From Flavivirga aquimarina (GTDB lineage: Bacteria > Bacteroidota > Bacteroidia > Flavobacteriales > Flavobacteriaceae), in contig NZ_JAUOEK010000063.1 in the NCBI RefSeq assembly GCF_030540835.1, forward strand, positions 1-64,000: a DNA stretch of 64,000 bases. The letters are read 5' to 3'. Made by a program: the position numbers and the translations under genes. Below the pieces are notes generated by a model. That model was not told the origin of the DNA and made no database searches. It saw nothing but the letters and a program-made list of their open reading frames with translations. Below, one piece after another: positions 1-10,300 of this stretch; position 1 is the first letter of the stretch; every line of letters starts with the position of its first letter.

Positions 1-491
1 TGGCAGACTGAAAGTCTGCTTCGTGAAATATGGTAAAACTGAATTCGTGTGAATTCGTGAAATTCGTGTCAAAAGTTTTTAGAAGCTGAAAGCGACATGC
101 ACTAAAGTACATAGTTTTAACTCCATTTGAGACCAATAAAAGATTGTCAAAATATTATAGAAGGGACTTACAATATTATTAATAGAAAACAATAAAAGAA
201 GAGTTTCGTCTTATACACATTAACTTTCAAAAGCAAATACAATAAGTTTAATATTTGCTTACCCCTTGCACCTTTCAACTAGAATTTTTTACAAATAACA
301 TGAGATACAAAAGGAATAACAAAATTTCTAAAGATAGCTATTTGTTATTTTTTTACAGTAAAAAGCTACAAAAAACAGTATTCAAACAGACCAATTATAA
401 TTTTTGTTACATTTTATTCAATTGTAACTCACTGCAATACCACACTTTTTTTAAAAATATAGGATAAAATGCAAAAAAATCGGTCAAAATG
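1..491. other. Left-edge intergenic region with small repeats
   Basis: No convincing gene lies in the first 491 bases. A perfect 7-bp hairpin (gcagact / agtctgc, 3-nt loop) sits at 3-19, and three imperfect copies of a 10-bp unit (gaattcgtgt) lie in tandem at 41-70. Both resemble degenerate intergenic repeat fragments. From 71 to 491 I see only AT-rich sequence. The short open frames here have no signal peptide, domain or start context worth keeping. Confidence 0.5.
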
Positions 492-521
492 TTGTTTTTT
501 AAGATAAATTGCATAGTTTTG
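492..521 (+). promoter_or_regulatory. Bacteroidota-type promoter for the 549-995 gene
   Basis: TTG at 492-494 and TAGTTTTG at 514-521 are separated by 19 nt, an exact match to the Bacteroidota consensus (TTG, 17-23 nt, TAnnTTTG). Transcription would begin near 528, about 20 nt before the ATG at 549. This argues against the in-frame upstream ATG at 489, which would lie before the promoter. Confidence 0.7.
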
Positions 522-548
522 TCATTAAGAATCAAGAAAATTTGTAAA

Positions 549-995
549 ATGAAAATAAAAATTATTTTATTTAGCTTTAGTTTATTTTTAATAACCGGAG
601 CTAGTTTTGCCCAAAAAAAGGATGCTCCCAAAAGTATCATTAGTGATAAAGTACGTATAAGTAAATATCACGACAAAGATGAGTTAGACCGTATGCAAAA
701 AGGACAATTGCTAGAGCTTTACATAGAGCGTATAAAGCTTCTGGTAAAAACATTGCCTTATATAGCATTCGCTACAAAACCTGGAGTTACAATGTCTACT
801 TTAGGTATTCCAAATACAAAAGATAATAGATCTATTTTAGATGATGAGATTGAAGCCTCCGATGCTTTTCTGGAAACAACACTTAATTTCCAAAGGACCA
901 TGCTGCCATACTCAGATAAAAGTAATCTAATAGCAGCTATTATATTTTATGAAGATACAATGAAAGCAATACATCAATATAGTGAATTTCATTGA
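549..995 (+). CDS. Small secreted hypothetical protein next to the spr locus
   Basis: A 148-residue protein with a clear signal peptide (basic start, hydrophobic core, cleavage after ASFA before QKK at about residue 22). The mature part is mostly helical and charged, with no domain I recognise and no type IX sorting domain, so it is probably periplasmic. I chose the start at 549 rather than the in-frame ATG at 489 because a canonical promoter lies between them and the signal peptide begins at 549. It has its own promoter and a strong terminator before the next gene. In Flavobacterium johnsoniae, as I recall it, small genes of unknown function precede sprC in the sprB operon. This may be one of them, but that is inference. 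Confidence 0.75.
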   Translation: MKIKIILFSFSLFLITGASFAQKKDAPKSIISDKVRISKYHDKDELDRMQKGQLLELYIERIKLLVKTLPYIAFATKPGVTMSTLGIPNTKDNRSILDDEIEASDAFLETTLNFQRTMLPYSDKSNLIAAIIFYEDTMKAIHQYSEFH

Positions 996-1028
996 TCTAG
1001 AATTGACTTAATATTTACTTATTGTTAA

Positions 1029-1058
1029 ATAATTTATTAAAATATTTTAATAAATTAT
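1029..1058. repeat. 30-bp perfect AT-only palindrome
   Basis: The 15 bases from 1029 are exactly reverse-complementary to the next 15, with no loop and no G or C. It lies 33 bp after the stop at 995 and 75 bp before the intrinsic terminator. It could be a cruciform, a protein-binding palindrome or a degenerate terminator. Apart from the hairpins and the promoter listed separately, the 996-1419 gap shows nothing else. Confidence 0.6.
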
Positions 1059-1133
1059 ACAAAGTTTGATAAATTAAGCTAAAATATAATAAGTTTTCTA
1101 TTGCATCTTTTTTTGTATAAGAATTAGAAGAAT

Positions 1134-1173
1134 ACTATAATAATTTGGACAAAATTATTATAGTGTTTTTTTT
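1134..1173 (+). terminator. Strong intrinsic terminator after the 549-995 gene
   Basis: A 13-bp perfect stem (1134-1146 with 1152-1164) closes a 5-nt loop and is followed by eight T at 1166-1173. It separates the small secreted gene from the sprC-sprF run, which therefore needs its own promoter. Confidence 0.75.
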
Positions 1174-1344
1174 ATTTCTATCCTCTAAATTTTCGATTTT
1201 TAAATAAAATGTTTCTGAATATACAAATCAGTATATATTAAAATTTTGGATATACAGAATACAGATAATATTTATGCATTATGTCGAACAATTTTGTAAG
1301 ATAAAACCTATTTAAAAGTGTATTTCATCGAATATATTCGCTTT

Positions 1345-1379
1345 TTGTGGAATTTTGTTATAGATTAGTTGTAAATTTG
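1345..1379 (+). promoter_or_regulatory. Candidate promoter of the sprC-sprD-sprB-sprF run
   Basis: TAAATTTG at 1372-1379 matches the TAnnTTTG element. The best upstream TTG is at 1345-1347, giving a 24-nt spacer, one more than usual. A second TTG at 1355-1357 would give only 14. It lies 41 bp before the ATG at 1420 and after the terminator. Confidence 0.45.
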
Positions 1380-1419
1380 AATATTGAAATTAAGTACAAG
1401 CTGATAATATAAAATCGTT

Positions 1420-2727
1420 ATGAAAAAAATAACCTACATGATATGGATGCTTCTTTTGGTAATAGGAAGCTCATATGCGCAACAAGAAAAAGGAATAGTT
1501 GGTTCAGATAACTGGTTAGATAACTGGACAGATTTTAATCCTAAAACTGCAGACTATGGAGAACCTAGTCAAATACTAACAGGGAACATTACAAAAGACA
1601 CTAAATTGTCTAAAAGAGACACATACCTATTAATGGGTAATGTTTTTGTTACAGACAGTGTTACACTTACAATAGAACCGGGAACTGTAATTATTGGAGA
1701 TTTTCAATCAAAAGGAACTTTAACTATTAGTAAAGGAGCCAAGATAGTGGCAGAAGGATTAGAAACAGACCCTATCGTTTTTACTTCAAATAGAAGTGTG
1801 AAAAAAGCTGGCGATTGGGGTGGTATAATTATACTAGGTGAAGCTCCAACTAATAAATTTGGAAATTCTTCTATATCATCACTTTACGGAAACCTAGACT
1901 CATCTTCTTACAGATATACTAACTATGGAGGTACAAATACTAATAGTAATTCTGGTGTATTAAGGTATGTGAGAATAGAGTATGCAGGAAAAAAACTAAA
2001 AGATAGATCAAATTTCAGCGGATTATTATTAGCTAGTGTAGGAAACGAAACAGTATTAGAAAATGTAATGATTAGTTATTGCGCAGGAGATTCTTTTAGA
2101 ATAATAGGAGGAGAAGCTAATTTAACAAAAGCAGTTTCTTATAGATCAAGCAAAAATGATTTTAAGTTCAATTATGGAGCACAATCTCAATTAACTAATT
2201 CATTAGCAATTAGAACACCATATATATCTAGTAGTAAAAAAGCTAGATGTTTAGAGATTCTTTCATATAGTAAAAAAGAAGAAATCGATTTTACAAAGAA
2301 AGGAACTACAGTACTTGCTAAAAACTTAACATTATTAAATAGCAGTAACGATTTAAACGAACATATTAAATTAGGCTTGATTAAAGAAGCTATTTTTATA
2401 GGAGAAAGCGCTTCGCTTGATATTAATAAAAGTGTTATTTCTGGTTTTAACCCAGCAGTAATACTAGATGATAAAATAATGATTAATCAAGAAAATTTAG
2501 AAAAAATAAAATTTGTTGATATGTATTTCAACAATTGTAATGGAAACATATTTAAAGAATACAATACTAATAATGAAGACTTAGAAAATTGGTATGGTAA
2601 CAGATCTTTTTATAATGTGTATGCAAAAAGTCAAAATTCTGAAACGTTTATCGATATGAAGAGCGAAAAAAGACCAGACTTTAGATTGCGTATTAATAAA
2701 ATAATTGCTGCTAATGGCAAAAATTAA
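1420..2727 (+). CDS. Secreted predicted beta-helix protein, first gene of the spr run
   Basis: A 435-residue protein with a signal peptide ending SSYAQ at about residue 21. From about residue 60 onward it has a pattern typical of right-handed parallel beta-helix proteins of Bacteroidota: short strands with repeated Val/Ile and Gly turns, a TLTIEPGTVI motif, a PIVFTSN segment and a GDWGGIIILG segment. I do not see a type IX sorting domain at the C terminus, so it may stay in the periplasm or outer membrane, or be exported by another route. It is 200 bp upstream of the SprC-like gene on the same strand with no terminator between, so co-transcription with the gliding genes is likely. Its exact function is unknown. 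Confidence 0.8.
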   Translation: MKKITYMIWMLLLVIGSSYAQQEKGIVGSDNWLDNWTDFNPKTADYGEPSQILTGNITKDTKLSKRDTYLLMGNVFVTDSVTLTIEPGTVIIGDFQSKGTLTISKGAKIVAEGLETDPIVFTSNRSVKKAGDWGGIIILGEAPTNKFGNSSISSLYGNLDSSSYRYTNYGGTNTNSNSGVLRYVRIEYAGKKLKDRSNFSGLLLASVGNETVLENVMISYCAGDSFRIIGGEANLTKAVSYRSSKNDFKFNYGAQSQLTNSLAIRTPYISSSKKARCLEILSYSKKEEIDFTKKGTTVLAKNLTLLNSSNDLNEHIKLGLIKEAIFIGESASLDINKSVISGFNPAVILDDKIMINQENLEKIKFVDMYFNNCNGNIFKEYNTNNEDLENWYGNRSFYNVYAKSQNSETFIDMKSEKRPDFRLRINKIIAANGKN

Positions 2728-2927
2728 ATAGCATTGAAAGAAAAATAAATTTTATGATTTCTTTATAATAATAAATAATAGAAAGTTATTTTATTAAACC
2801 GATAAACAAACTTAACCAATCTCTCAACCAACAAATTATTATAAAAGTGATTTTGAATTCTGGTAATATAATTATTAGAGCGATAGTTGTTTTTAAAAGT
2901 TTTGTCAACTAAAGAGAATGATGTCGT

Positions 2928-4373
2928 ATGCAAAATTTTACTATAACTAACATAATTGTCTTTATTTTTCTGTTCATAACGGGTAATGCTTGTGCGCAAA
3001 TAGAAACACCTTCTTTAGGTTTTAGTCAAGCTTGTGCGAGTCCTATTTTCAATACGTATGGAGTATCGTTTTCATTTACCGGTTCAGAGTTGGGTGGTTC
3101 TAATCAATTTATAGTAGAACTATCTGATGAGACTGGAGACTTTTCGAATCCAACAGTACTTCATACAACGGCCGTTGGTGCCATTACCACATCACCGGCC
3201 ATAATTAATGTTTCTATGCCAACTACAATAGCTGGCGAGGCATTTAGAATACGAATTAAAGGTACCGACCCAGTTGCAACGAGTGTACCCTCTATGGCTT
3301 TTCCAGCATATTACAAAATTCAGGATGAACCTTTTTCTATTAACAATTTAGTTTCAACAGGCGTGTATTGCTCCGGTGGTAGTTATTTACTAACTATAGA
3401 TAATCCCGGAACAGGAGATAACGATTCGCCATTACAATACCCTTCACTCACATTCAATTGGTTTAGAGCAACAGGACCAACCACGGAAGTTTTTGTTGCT
3501 TCAGGACCAACTTTAGAAGTTAGTGACCCTGGAATATATTTTGTTGCAATAAATTATGGACCATGTACGTCAGTAAATACAAATACTTCAAATAAAGTAA
3601 CAATAAGCGAAGCATCATCAGGAGGATCCAGTACTATAAGTTCCAGTTTAGGTAACCCATATTGTGCCAGCCAAGGTTTAACAACTTTAAGTACAGTTTC
3701 AGCTAATAGCTATCAATGGTTTAAAGATGGAAATGAAATTACAGGAGCTACAGATCAAACATATATAACAGATGAGTCTGGAACATACGCCGTAAATATT
3801 ACTTTAAATGGTTGCTCAACAAGTGCATCAATCGATTTAGACGCCAATCAATTTACAAGTAGTATAGATGTTTCTGAAGCTCCGGCAGAAAATCTGATGC
3901 CACCTGAGGGGACCTTAATAGTGACTCTTACAGATACGGCAAATACGCCAGAATATGAATGGTACTTAAATGATGTTTTAATTGCTGGAGCAAATAGTGC
4001 AAGTTATGAAGCAACAGAAATTGGTAACTATAAAGCTGTTATTTCTCAAACGGTAGGATGTATATCGTCAAAAGAATTTCTTTTTACAATAGGCGAGACT
4101 TTTCCAAATGTTGAAAACATACCTAATTTAATAAGTCCGAATGGTGACGGTACAAATGATACTTGGGTAATTCCTCAAGCATATGTAAGCGGAACAAATG
4201 CAGAAGTTATAATAATAAGTTCTCAAGGAGAAATAGTACTACAAACTAATGATTATCTGAACAATTGGCCACAAGAAGAATTAAATTTTAAAGATGTAAA
4301 CCCAGTTTACTACTATATAATAACAACTCAAGATAATAAAACACGAAAAGGATCAATAACAGTTGTAAAATAA
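2928..4373 (+). CDS. sprC: SprC-like T9SS-secreted protein with type B sorting domain
   Basis: A 481-residue protein with a signal peptide ending NACAQ at about residue 24. Residues about 240-300 and 340-385 form two Ig-like modules, each with a WF/WY core and paired Cys or Gly-Tyr motifs. The last 90 residues are a gliding-associated type B C-terminal domain with the diagnostic SPNGDGTNDTW stretch, a YYY strand and a KGSITVVK end, which marks it for export by the type IX system. The next gene starts one base after the stop, so the pair is translationally close. I name it by its place before a PorP/SprF-type gene and sprB, which matches the F. johnsoniae order sprC-sprD-sprB-sprF as I recall it. 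Direct alignment was not possible, so the symbol rests on domain type and synteny. Confidence 0.7.
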   Translation: MQNFTITNIIVFIFLFITGNACAQIETPSLGFSQACASPIFNTYGVSFSFTGSELGGSNQFIVELSDETGDFSNPTVLHTTAVGAITTSPAIINVSMPTTIAGEAFRIRIKGTDPVATSVPSMAFPAYYKIQDEPFSINNLVSTGVYCSGGSYLLTIDNPGTGDNDSPLQYPSLTFNWFRATGPTTEVFVASGPTLEVSDPGIYFVAINYGPCTSVNTNTSNKVTISEASSGGSSTISSSLGNPYCASQGLTTLSTVSANSYQWFKDGNEITGATDQTYITDESGTYAVNITLNGCSTSASIDLDANQFTSSIDVSEAPAENLMPPEGTLIVTLTDTANTPEYEWYLNDVLIAGANSASYEATEIGNYKAVISQTVGCISSKEFLFTIGETFPNVENIPNLISPNGDGTNDTWVIPQAYVSGTNAEVIIISSQGEIVLQTNDYLNNWPQEELNFKDVNPVYYYIITTQDNKTRKGSITVVK

Positions 4374-4374
4374 T

Positions 4375-7227
4375 ATGAAAAAGTACCTGTTACATATCAT
4401 TTTATTTTTTTGCTTTACGCAATTATTCAATTCTCAAGAAGGAGATGGAGTTGTTTCGTTTATATTACCTGTTAGAAATTCTTTAAAGTTTAATAGATAT
4501 GCTATAAACCCAACCTTTAGTTTTGTAAGAGAACAAAATAAATATGTTAGTTTTAATAATAAGAGACAATGGGTACAATTTGATGATGCACCACAAACAT
4601 ATTTATTAAGTTATTCTGGAAGATTTAGAGAAAACATAGGAATTGGTGTTGGATTATTTCAACAAAATTATGGTGTATTAACTACCTTTGGAGGTGTTTT
4701 AAACTTTGCTTATAATGCTGTTTTAAACCGAGATAGCAACCTAACTTTTGGTATCAATCTGGGATTTTATAAAAGTGGGTTAAACGATGGTAAAATCATA
4801 ACAAATTTCCCTGATCCGTCCTTAGAAAACATACCTTCAAATTCATTATTAACAGTAAACCCCGGAATAAATTACGGAACTGGTTTTGTAGATTTTGGCG
4901 TATCACTTAACAATATATTTCTATATAATTTGAATACATCAAAAATGGTTGAAGATGACCCGGAAAAAGGTGTTCAAGCACATGTTATGTACACGGGGTA
5001 TGTAAATAGCCGCGATTTTTTTGATGAAAGTAAGTTTTCAGGTTTAATAAGGTCTGAATTCAAGAAAGAAAAAACCGTGATTTCCGGAATGGCTATGCTA
5101 ACCGTTCCTAAAGGTATTTGGGCGCAAGCAGGTTATAATACATTATATGGTTTTTTTGGTGGTTTAGGCTTAAACATAAGTACCCAAATTTCTATAGAAT
5201 ACAGTTATGAAAAAGCTATGGGAGATTTATCCAATTTTGGAAGCTCTCATGATATTACTTTAGCTTATAAATTTAAAAATAGATACAGATATAGTTATAG
5301 TGGTGATGATGAAGAGGAGTCTATGATTATTCCTTCTAAGAGAACAAGACGAACTATAGCTAGGAGAAGAACACGTTCTAAGCCTTCTACAACAACTGTT
5401 GAAAGAAAAACAGCTGCACAAATAAAAGCAGAAGCCGATGCTAAAGCTAAGTTACTTGAAGAAACCAGAGCTAAAGAATTAGCAGAGAGACAAGCTAGAG
5501 TAGCTGCTACAGAGGCTGCAGCTAAAGCTAAAGCAGAGGAAGACGCACGATTAGCTGCCGAAGCTGCTGCCAAAGCCAAAGCCGAAGAAGATGCTAGATT
5601 AGCTGCCGAAGCCGCAGCCAAAACAAAAGCCGAAGAAGATGCTAGATTAGCTGCCGAAGCCGCAGCCAAAACAAAAGCAGAAGAGGATGCTAGATTAGCT
5701 GGAGAAGCCGCAGCCAAAGCCAAAGCCGAAGAGGATGCTAGATTAGCTGCCGAAGCTGCTGCCAAAGCCAAAGCCGAAGAAAATGCAAGATTAGCTGCCG
5801 AAGCTGCTGCCAAAGCCAAAGCCGAAGAAGACGCTAGATTAGCTGCCGAAGCTGCTGCCAAAGCCAAAGCAGAAGAGGATGCTAGATTAGCTGCAGAAGC
5901 TGCTGCCAAAGCCAAAGCCGAAGAAGATGCAAGATTAGCTGCCGAAGCTGCTGCCAAAGCCAAAGCCGATGAAGACGCTAGATTAGCTGCCGAAGCTGCT
6001 GCCAAAGCCAAAGCCGAAGAAGATGCAAGATTAGCTGCCGAAGCTGCTGCTAAAGCCAAAGCCGAAGAAGATGCAAGATTAGCTGCTGAAGCTGCTGCTA
6101 AAGCCAAAGCCGATGAAGACGCTAGATTAGCTGCCAAAGCTGCTGCCAAAGCCAAAGCTGAAGAAGATGCAAGATTAGCTGCCGAAGCTGCTGCCAAAGC
6201 CAAAGCCGAAGAGGATGCTAGATTAGCTGCCGAAGCTGCTGCCAAAGCCAAAGCCGAAGAAGACGCTAGATTAGCTGCCGAAGCTGCTGCTAAAGCCAAA
6301 GCCGAAGAGGATGCAAGATTAGCTGCCGAAGCTGCTGCTAAAGCAAAAGCTGAAGAAGAAGCTAGATTAGCTGCTGAAGCTGCTGCCAAAGCTAAAGCTG
6401 AAGAAGAAGCTGCAATTAAAACACCTGTAGATAATATTACTAAATCAATGAATGATTTATTAACAAGATTAGAAGAAACGGTAGCTAGCAGAAATCAAGA
6501 CCTTAAGGATTTAAAAGAAGAAAATGATTTAGGAGAACAGGGCATTGTTACAGCTCCTAAACCTTTTAAAAGTATAAGCGCCGAAAATGCAGCGTTAGCA
6601 TCCTTACAAACAGAACTTGAAGGTGTTATAAACACTCGAGATAAAGAAATTACAGCGTTAGAAAAACAATATAAAAACTCTATAGACCCAACTAAGTTAA
6701 AAACGTTAGATAGGTTAAAATTAGAACAAGCAGAGGCCTTAAAGTCGAGAGAAAATTTAATAGCAACATTAGAAAAAATTAAAGTAGCTACAGAAATAGA
6801 GAGAAAACGAAGAATTAAGCGTGCCGCTTATGATAATGCAGATGATAGATATTCAAAAGATATGGCAACATTAAATAGAATCAAACAAAGCACACCTGTA
6901 GGCTCAGTGCCTCCTAAAAAGGAAGATTTCGATTTTGGAGAAGAGCAAAGTAGTAACATACGAATTGTGAAAGATGTCAAGCATGCAGATAGTGGTTATT
7001 ATTTAGTAGTTGCTGTACATAGCGATGTTGATAAAAGAGATGAATTTTTAAGAAAGGCAATATCTGCCGGACAATCAAACATTAACTTCTTTTATAATGA
7101 AAGTACAAGTCAATATTTTATTTATTATGAGAAGTTCGATAATATAGGACAAGCCACAAATGGTTTACAAGCTAAAGGAAGTAAGCCTTATAATGGAAAA
7201 ATGTCTATGGTTAAAATAGAAAACTAA
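4375..7227 (+). CDS. sprD: SprD-like PorP/SprF barrel with TolA-like repeat arm
   Basis: A 950-residue protein in distinct blocks. Residues 1-20 are a signal peptide (ending LFNSQ). Residues about 22-310 are a PorP/SprF-type outer-membrane barrel, with a QWVQFDDAPQT motif and alternating glycine/aromatic strands. Residues about 325-345 are a very basic linker rich in Arg. Residues 380-679 are 18 copies plus a partial copy of a 16-residue Ala/Lys/Glu repeat. Residues 680-800 are more charged helix, and the last 85 residues resemble a small alpha/beta SPOR-like fold (GYYLVVAVHSD start). PorP/SprF proteins work with T9SS cargo at the outer membrane. The helical arm resembles the periplasm-spanning domain II of TolA. 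It sits one base after sprC and 94 bp before sprB. The SPOR-like call is tentative. Confidence 0.75.
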   Translation: MKKYLLHIILFFCFTQLFNSQEGDGVVSFILPVRNSLKFNRYAINPTFSFVREQNKYVSFNNKRQWVQFDDAPQTYLLSYSGRFRENIGIGVGLFQQNYGVLTTFGGVLNFAYNAVLNRDSNLTFGINLGFYKSGLNDGKIITNFPDPSLENIPSNSLLTVNPGINYGTGFVDFGVSLNNIFLYNLNTSKMVEDDPEKGVQAHVMYTGYVNSRDFFDESKFSGLIRSEFKKEKTVISGMAMLTVPKGIWAQAGYNTLYGFFGGLGLNISTQISIEYSYEKAMGDLSNFGSSHDITLAYKFKNRYRYSYSGDDEEESMIIPSKRTRRTIARRRTRSKPSTTTVERKTAAQIKAEADAKAKLLEETRAKELAERQARVAATEAAAKAKAEEDARLAAEAAAKAKAEEDARLAAEAAAKTKAEEDARLAAEAAAKTKAEEDARLAGEAAAKAKAEEDARLAAEAAAKAKAEENARLAAEAAAKAKAEEDARLAAEAAAKAKAEEDARLAAEAAAKAKAEEDARLAAEAAAKAKADEDARLAAEAAAKAKAEEDARLAAEAAAKAKAEEDARLAAEAAAKAKADEDARLAAKAAAKAKAEEDARLAAEAAAKAKAEEDARLAAEAAAKAKAEEDARLAAEAAAKAKAEEDARLAAEAAAKAKAEEEARLAAEAAAKAKAEEEAAIKTPVDNITKSMNDLLTRLEETVASRNQDLKDLKEENDLGEQGIVTAPKPFKSISAENAALASLQTELEGVINTRDKEITALEKQYKNSIDPTKLKTLDRLKLEQAEALKSRENLIATLEKIKVATEIERKRRIKRAAYDNADDRYSKDMATLNRIKQSTPVGSVPPKKEDFDFGEEQSSNIRIVKDVKHADSGYYLVVAVHSDVDKRDEFLRKAISAGQSNINFFYNESTSQYFIYYEKFDNIGQATNGLQAKGSKPYNGKMSMVKIEN
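5512..6411 (+). repeat. 48-bp in-frame tandem repeat in the sprD-like gene
   Basis: Eighteen full copies and a three-quarter copy of a 48-bp unit encode EAAAKAKAEEDARLAA with few substitutions (T for A, N for D, D for E, G for A). The unit is a multiple of three, so copy gain or loss keeps the frame. The repeat also creates a long open frame on the opposite strand, which is an artefact. Confidence 0.95.
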
Positions 7228-7321
7228 ACATATATATGTAACAAAATTAATAAGCCTAGCTATTCTTTATCTGATAAATGACGCCCCATTGAGGATAAAG
7301 GAGCACCAAATATAAACTATC

Positions 7322-10300
7322 ATGAAAAAACCTACTATTTTTAAAACCGAACTTATAGTTTTTCTGCTATTTTTCAGTTTACAATTGTTTGCCCAACAAG
7401 TACCATTTACCCCTAGATTTAATCAGGATATAAAAGGAGATATCTTATTAATTGGTAATAATATTTTAGGACCAAGCAATAACGCCTTCAATGATAACAG
7501 TGCATATAACAATGAGGTTAATATGCAATATATAGATATTGACGGAGACCCCACAACGTTCAGTTCGTCGAGTGCAGATTTGGAAATTCCTAATCCAAAT
7601 TGTTACGAAATTATACATGCGGGTCTGTATTGGGGAGCTGTTACAGCAGATAGTTCGAGACCCATAACCGATATAAAATTTAGTGGTCCGTCAGGAGTAT
7701 ATAATGATATTGTAGGTACTGTTCTTTTTGATAATACAGGAGGAACATCTGTAGATGGTGGCAATAGTTTTCCTTATGCTTGTTATGCCGATGTTACAAA
7801 CATAGTAAGAGGGATGGCAAGTACTATAGGAACGTATACAGTTGCTAATGTATCGTCAGCCCGAGGTGAAACAGATACTTTTAATCCAAGGAATGGTACT
7901 GGATATTCAGCAGGTTGGTCTTTATTTGTAGTTTATGAAGATCCGACATTAACAGGTAAATCGATTACCAGTTTTGATGGATTTAGTGCTATTAGTTCTT
8001 CTAACAATGCTAGCGATGATATCACGGTTTCAGGATTTAGAACAATCCCTACAGGACCAGTTAGAGCAAATTTTGCATTTGCTGCTTTAGAGGGAGATAA
8101 GCCTATTACTGGCGACCGTTTAAGAATTAATGGAACAAGATTATCTGCAACAGATCGTGGCAGAAATAACTTTTTTAATAGTTCGGTAACAGATTTAAGT
8201 GCCACGCCTGTTAATAACAGGAACCCTAATAGTACTAATACTTTAGGATTCGATACAGGGGTCATGGTAGTTCCCAATCCAACAAACACTGTAATAGCTA
8301 ATGATGATACATCTGCGGTAGTTCGTTTAGAAACTGGAGGAGATACGTATTTTCCATATTTTTTCGCATTTGCTGTTGATATTATTGCACCTAATATAGT
8401 CTTAACAAAGACGGTTGAAGACCCTTTAGGAAATGATATTGGGGGTCAATTAGTAGGTCTTGGTGAAGAATTAAATTATGTTATTGGTTTTCAAAATACG
8501 GGGAATGATGATGCTATAGGCCTTACCATTAGGGATGTGCTCCCTGTAAATATCGAATTTGACTACCCTGCAGACATGGGCTTACTACCTTCGGGCGTTA
8601 CGGTACAAAGTTATGACCCAATAGCTAGGGAAATTATTTTTGTTGTTGATGACTCTGTAGTCGAGGAAAATGATCCTGTACTGGAAATACGTTTTAAAGT
8701 GACAGTTGTGAGAGAATGTAGTCTGTTAAATAATGCATGTGACAATATTGTAAGTAATCAGGCATTTTCAGAATATGAAGGTAGGTTAGGTGGTCTAGTG
8801 ATAGAAGACGAAGCCAGCTATAACACTAACACAGGCTGTTTACTTATACCAACAGCGACTAACTTTTTGGCAGATATAGATTGTACGTTTGAAGAAGATG
8901 TGATACTCTGTGGTAATAACGTCGAATTAACGGCTGGTGATGATTATGATTCATATTCATGGTCTACAAGCCCATCAGGAACCCCAGTTATAGGAACAGA
9001 TCAATCTATAAGAGTTTCAACGCCAGGGACTTATTATGTTCGTAATACAGCAACAGCTCCTTGTCAATCTATCGATCAGATATTTAATGTCATTACTTTT
9101 GGTGCTGGAGTTACTAACCCGATAATCCCATTTGCAGATCAGGTCGTTACTTGTCCTAATGATGGGAAAGAATTACCTAACATATTTATGTGTGGGGCTA
9201 CCGATACCAGGTTTATTGATACTAACATTACCGATGCAGACACCATAGTTTGGGAAAGACTGGATGAAACAAGTTGTACAGCCGTTAGTAACATTGATTG
9301 TGCGAACGAAGATCCTTCTTGTACATGGAATCAAGTAGCAACCGGACCTGATTATCTGATAGATACAGCAGGTCAATATAGATTGACGTTAAATTATACA
9401 GGAGGTTGTTTTAATCGGTTTTATTTTAATGTTTATGAAAACGTATTGGTGCCTACAGCGACACCAAGAGATATTATTTGTACAACACCAGGAGAAATAA
9501 CTGTAGGAAATGTTCCGAGTGGCTATGAGTATAGTATTGATAATGTAACTTATCAAGCAAGTAATGTTTTTTCTATTCCTACAGCTGGTATTTATACTGT
9601 TTATGTTAGACAAATAGGTGTAACACCTAACCCTTGTGTCTTTACGGTACCAAATATTCAAATAAGAGAAAGAAATTTTACTGTTTCAACAGCCATTACA
9701 CAACCTTTTTGTAATGGCGATCAGGGAAGTGTTTTAGTCGCTGCTAATGATGTGCTTCCACAATATTACTTTTCAATTTCAGATAGTGGTGGATTAATAA
9801 ATAGCGTAGGCCCGATAATGGCTAATAATTATACGTTTTCAAATTTAAATCCAGGAGTATATACCATTGATGTATCAACAGACGATGGTTGTGTTTATAC
9901 AGGGAATATAACAATAATTAACCCGCCGTTGTTAACAGCGACTTTAGCATTAACAAATCCTTTAACGAGTTGTCCGCCTACGCCTGCTCCAGATCCTGCT
10001 GATGACCCAATACCAGAAACTGGAGAAATTACAGTATATCCGGTAGGAGGTACAGCGCCTTATGTGTATTTTGTAAACAGTACAACTGAATTTCAATCTG
10101 CACCTGAAATTGAGGTATTAACCCCTGGAACATATAATATTAGAGTTGTAGATGTTAATAGCTGTTTTGTAGATTTATCGCTCGTAGTAGATCAAATACC
10201 GCTCCCTGATTTTAATATTACTAAAACCGATATTTTGTGTGCAGGTTCTGGTAATGTAGGAGAAATAAATATTAATGTTACGAATCCTAACGGAAATAGT

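Noticed and set aside
255-467. Open frames of 60-80 residues at 255-467 (plus) and 407-640 (minus)
   Set aside because: No signal peptide, domain or start context, and the second overlaps the promoter and start of the 549 gene.
489-548. Upstream ATG extending the 549-995 gene by 20 residues
   Set aside because: A consensus promoter at 492-521 would lie inside the coding region, and the signal peptide starts at 549.
5295-6389. Long open frame of 364 residues on the minus strand (Ala/Ser/Leu-rich repeats)
   Set aside because: It is the reverse reading of the 48-bp tandem repeat in the sprD-like gene. Low-complexity repeats without stop codons create it. The plus-strand frame is longer and has a signal peptide and recognisable domains.
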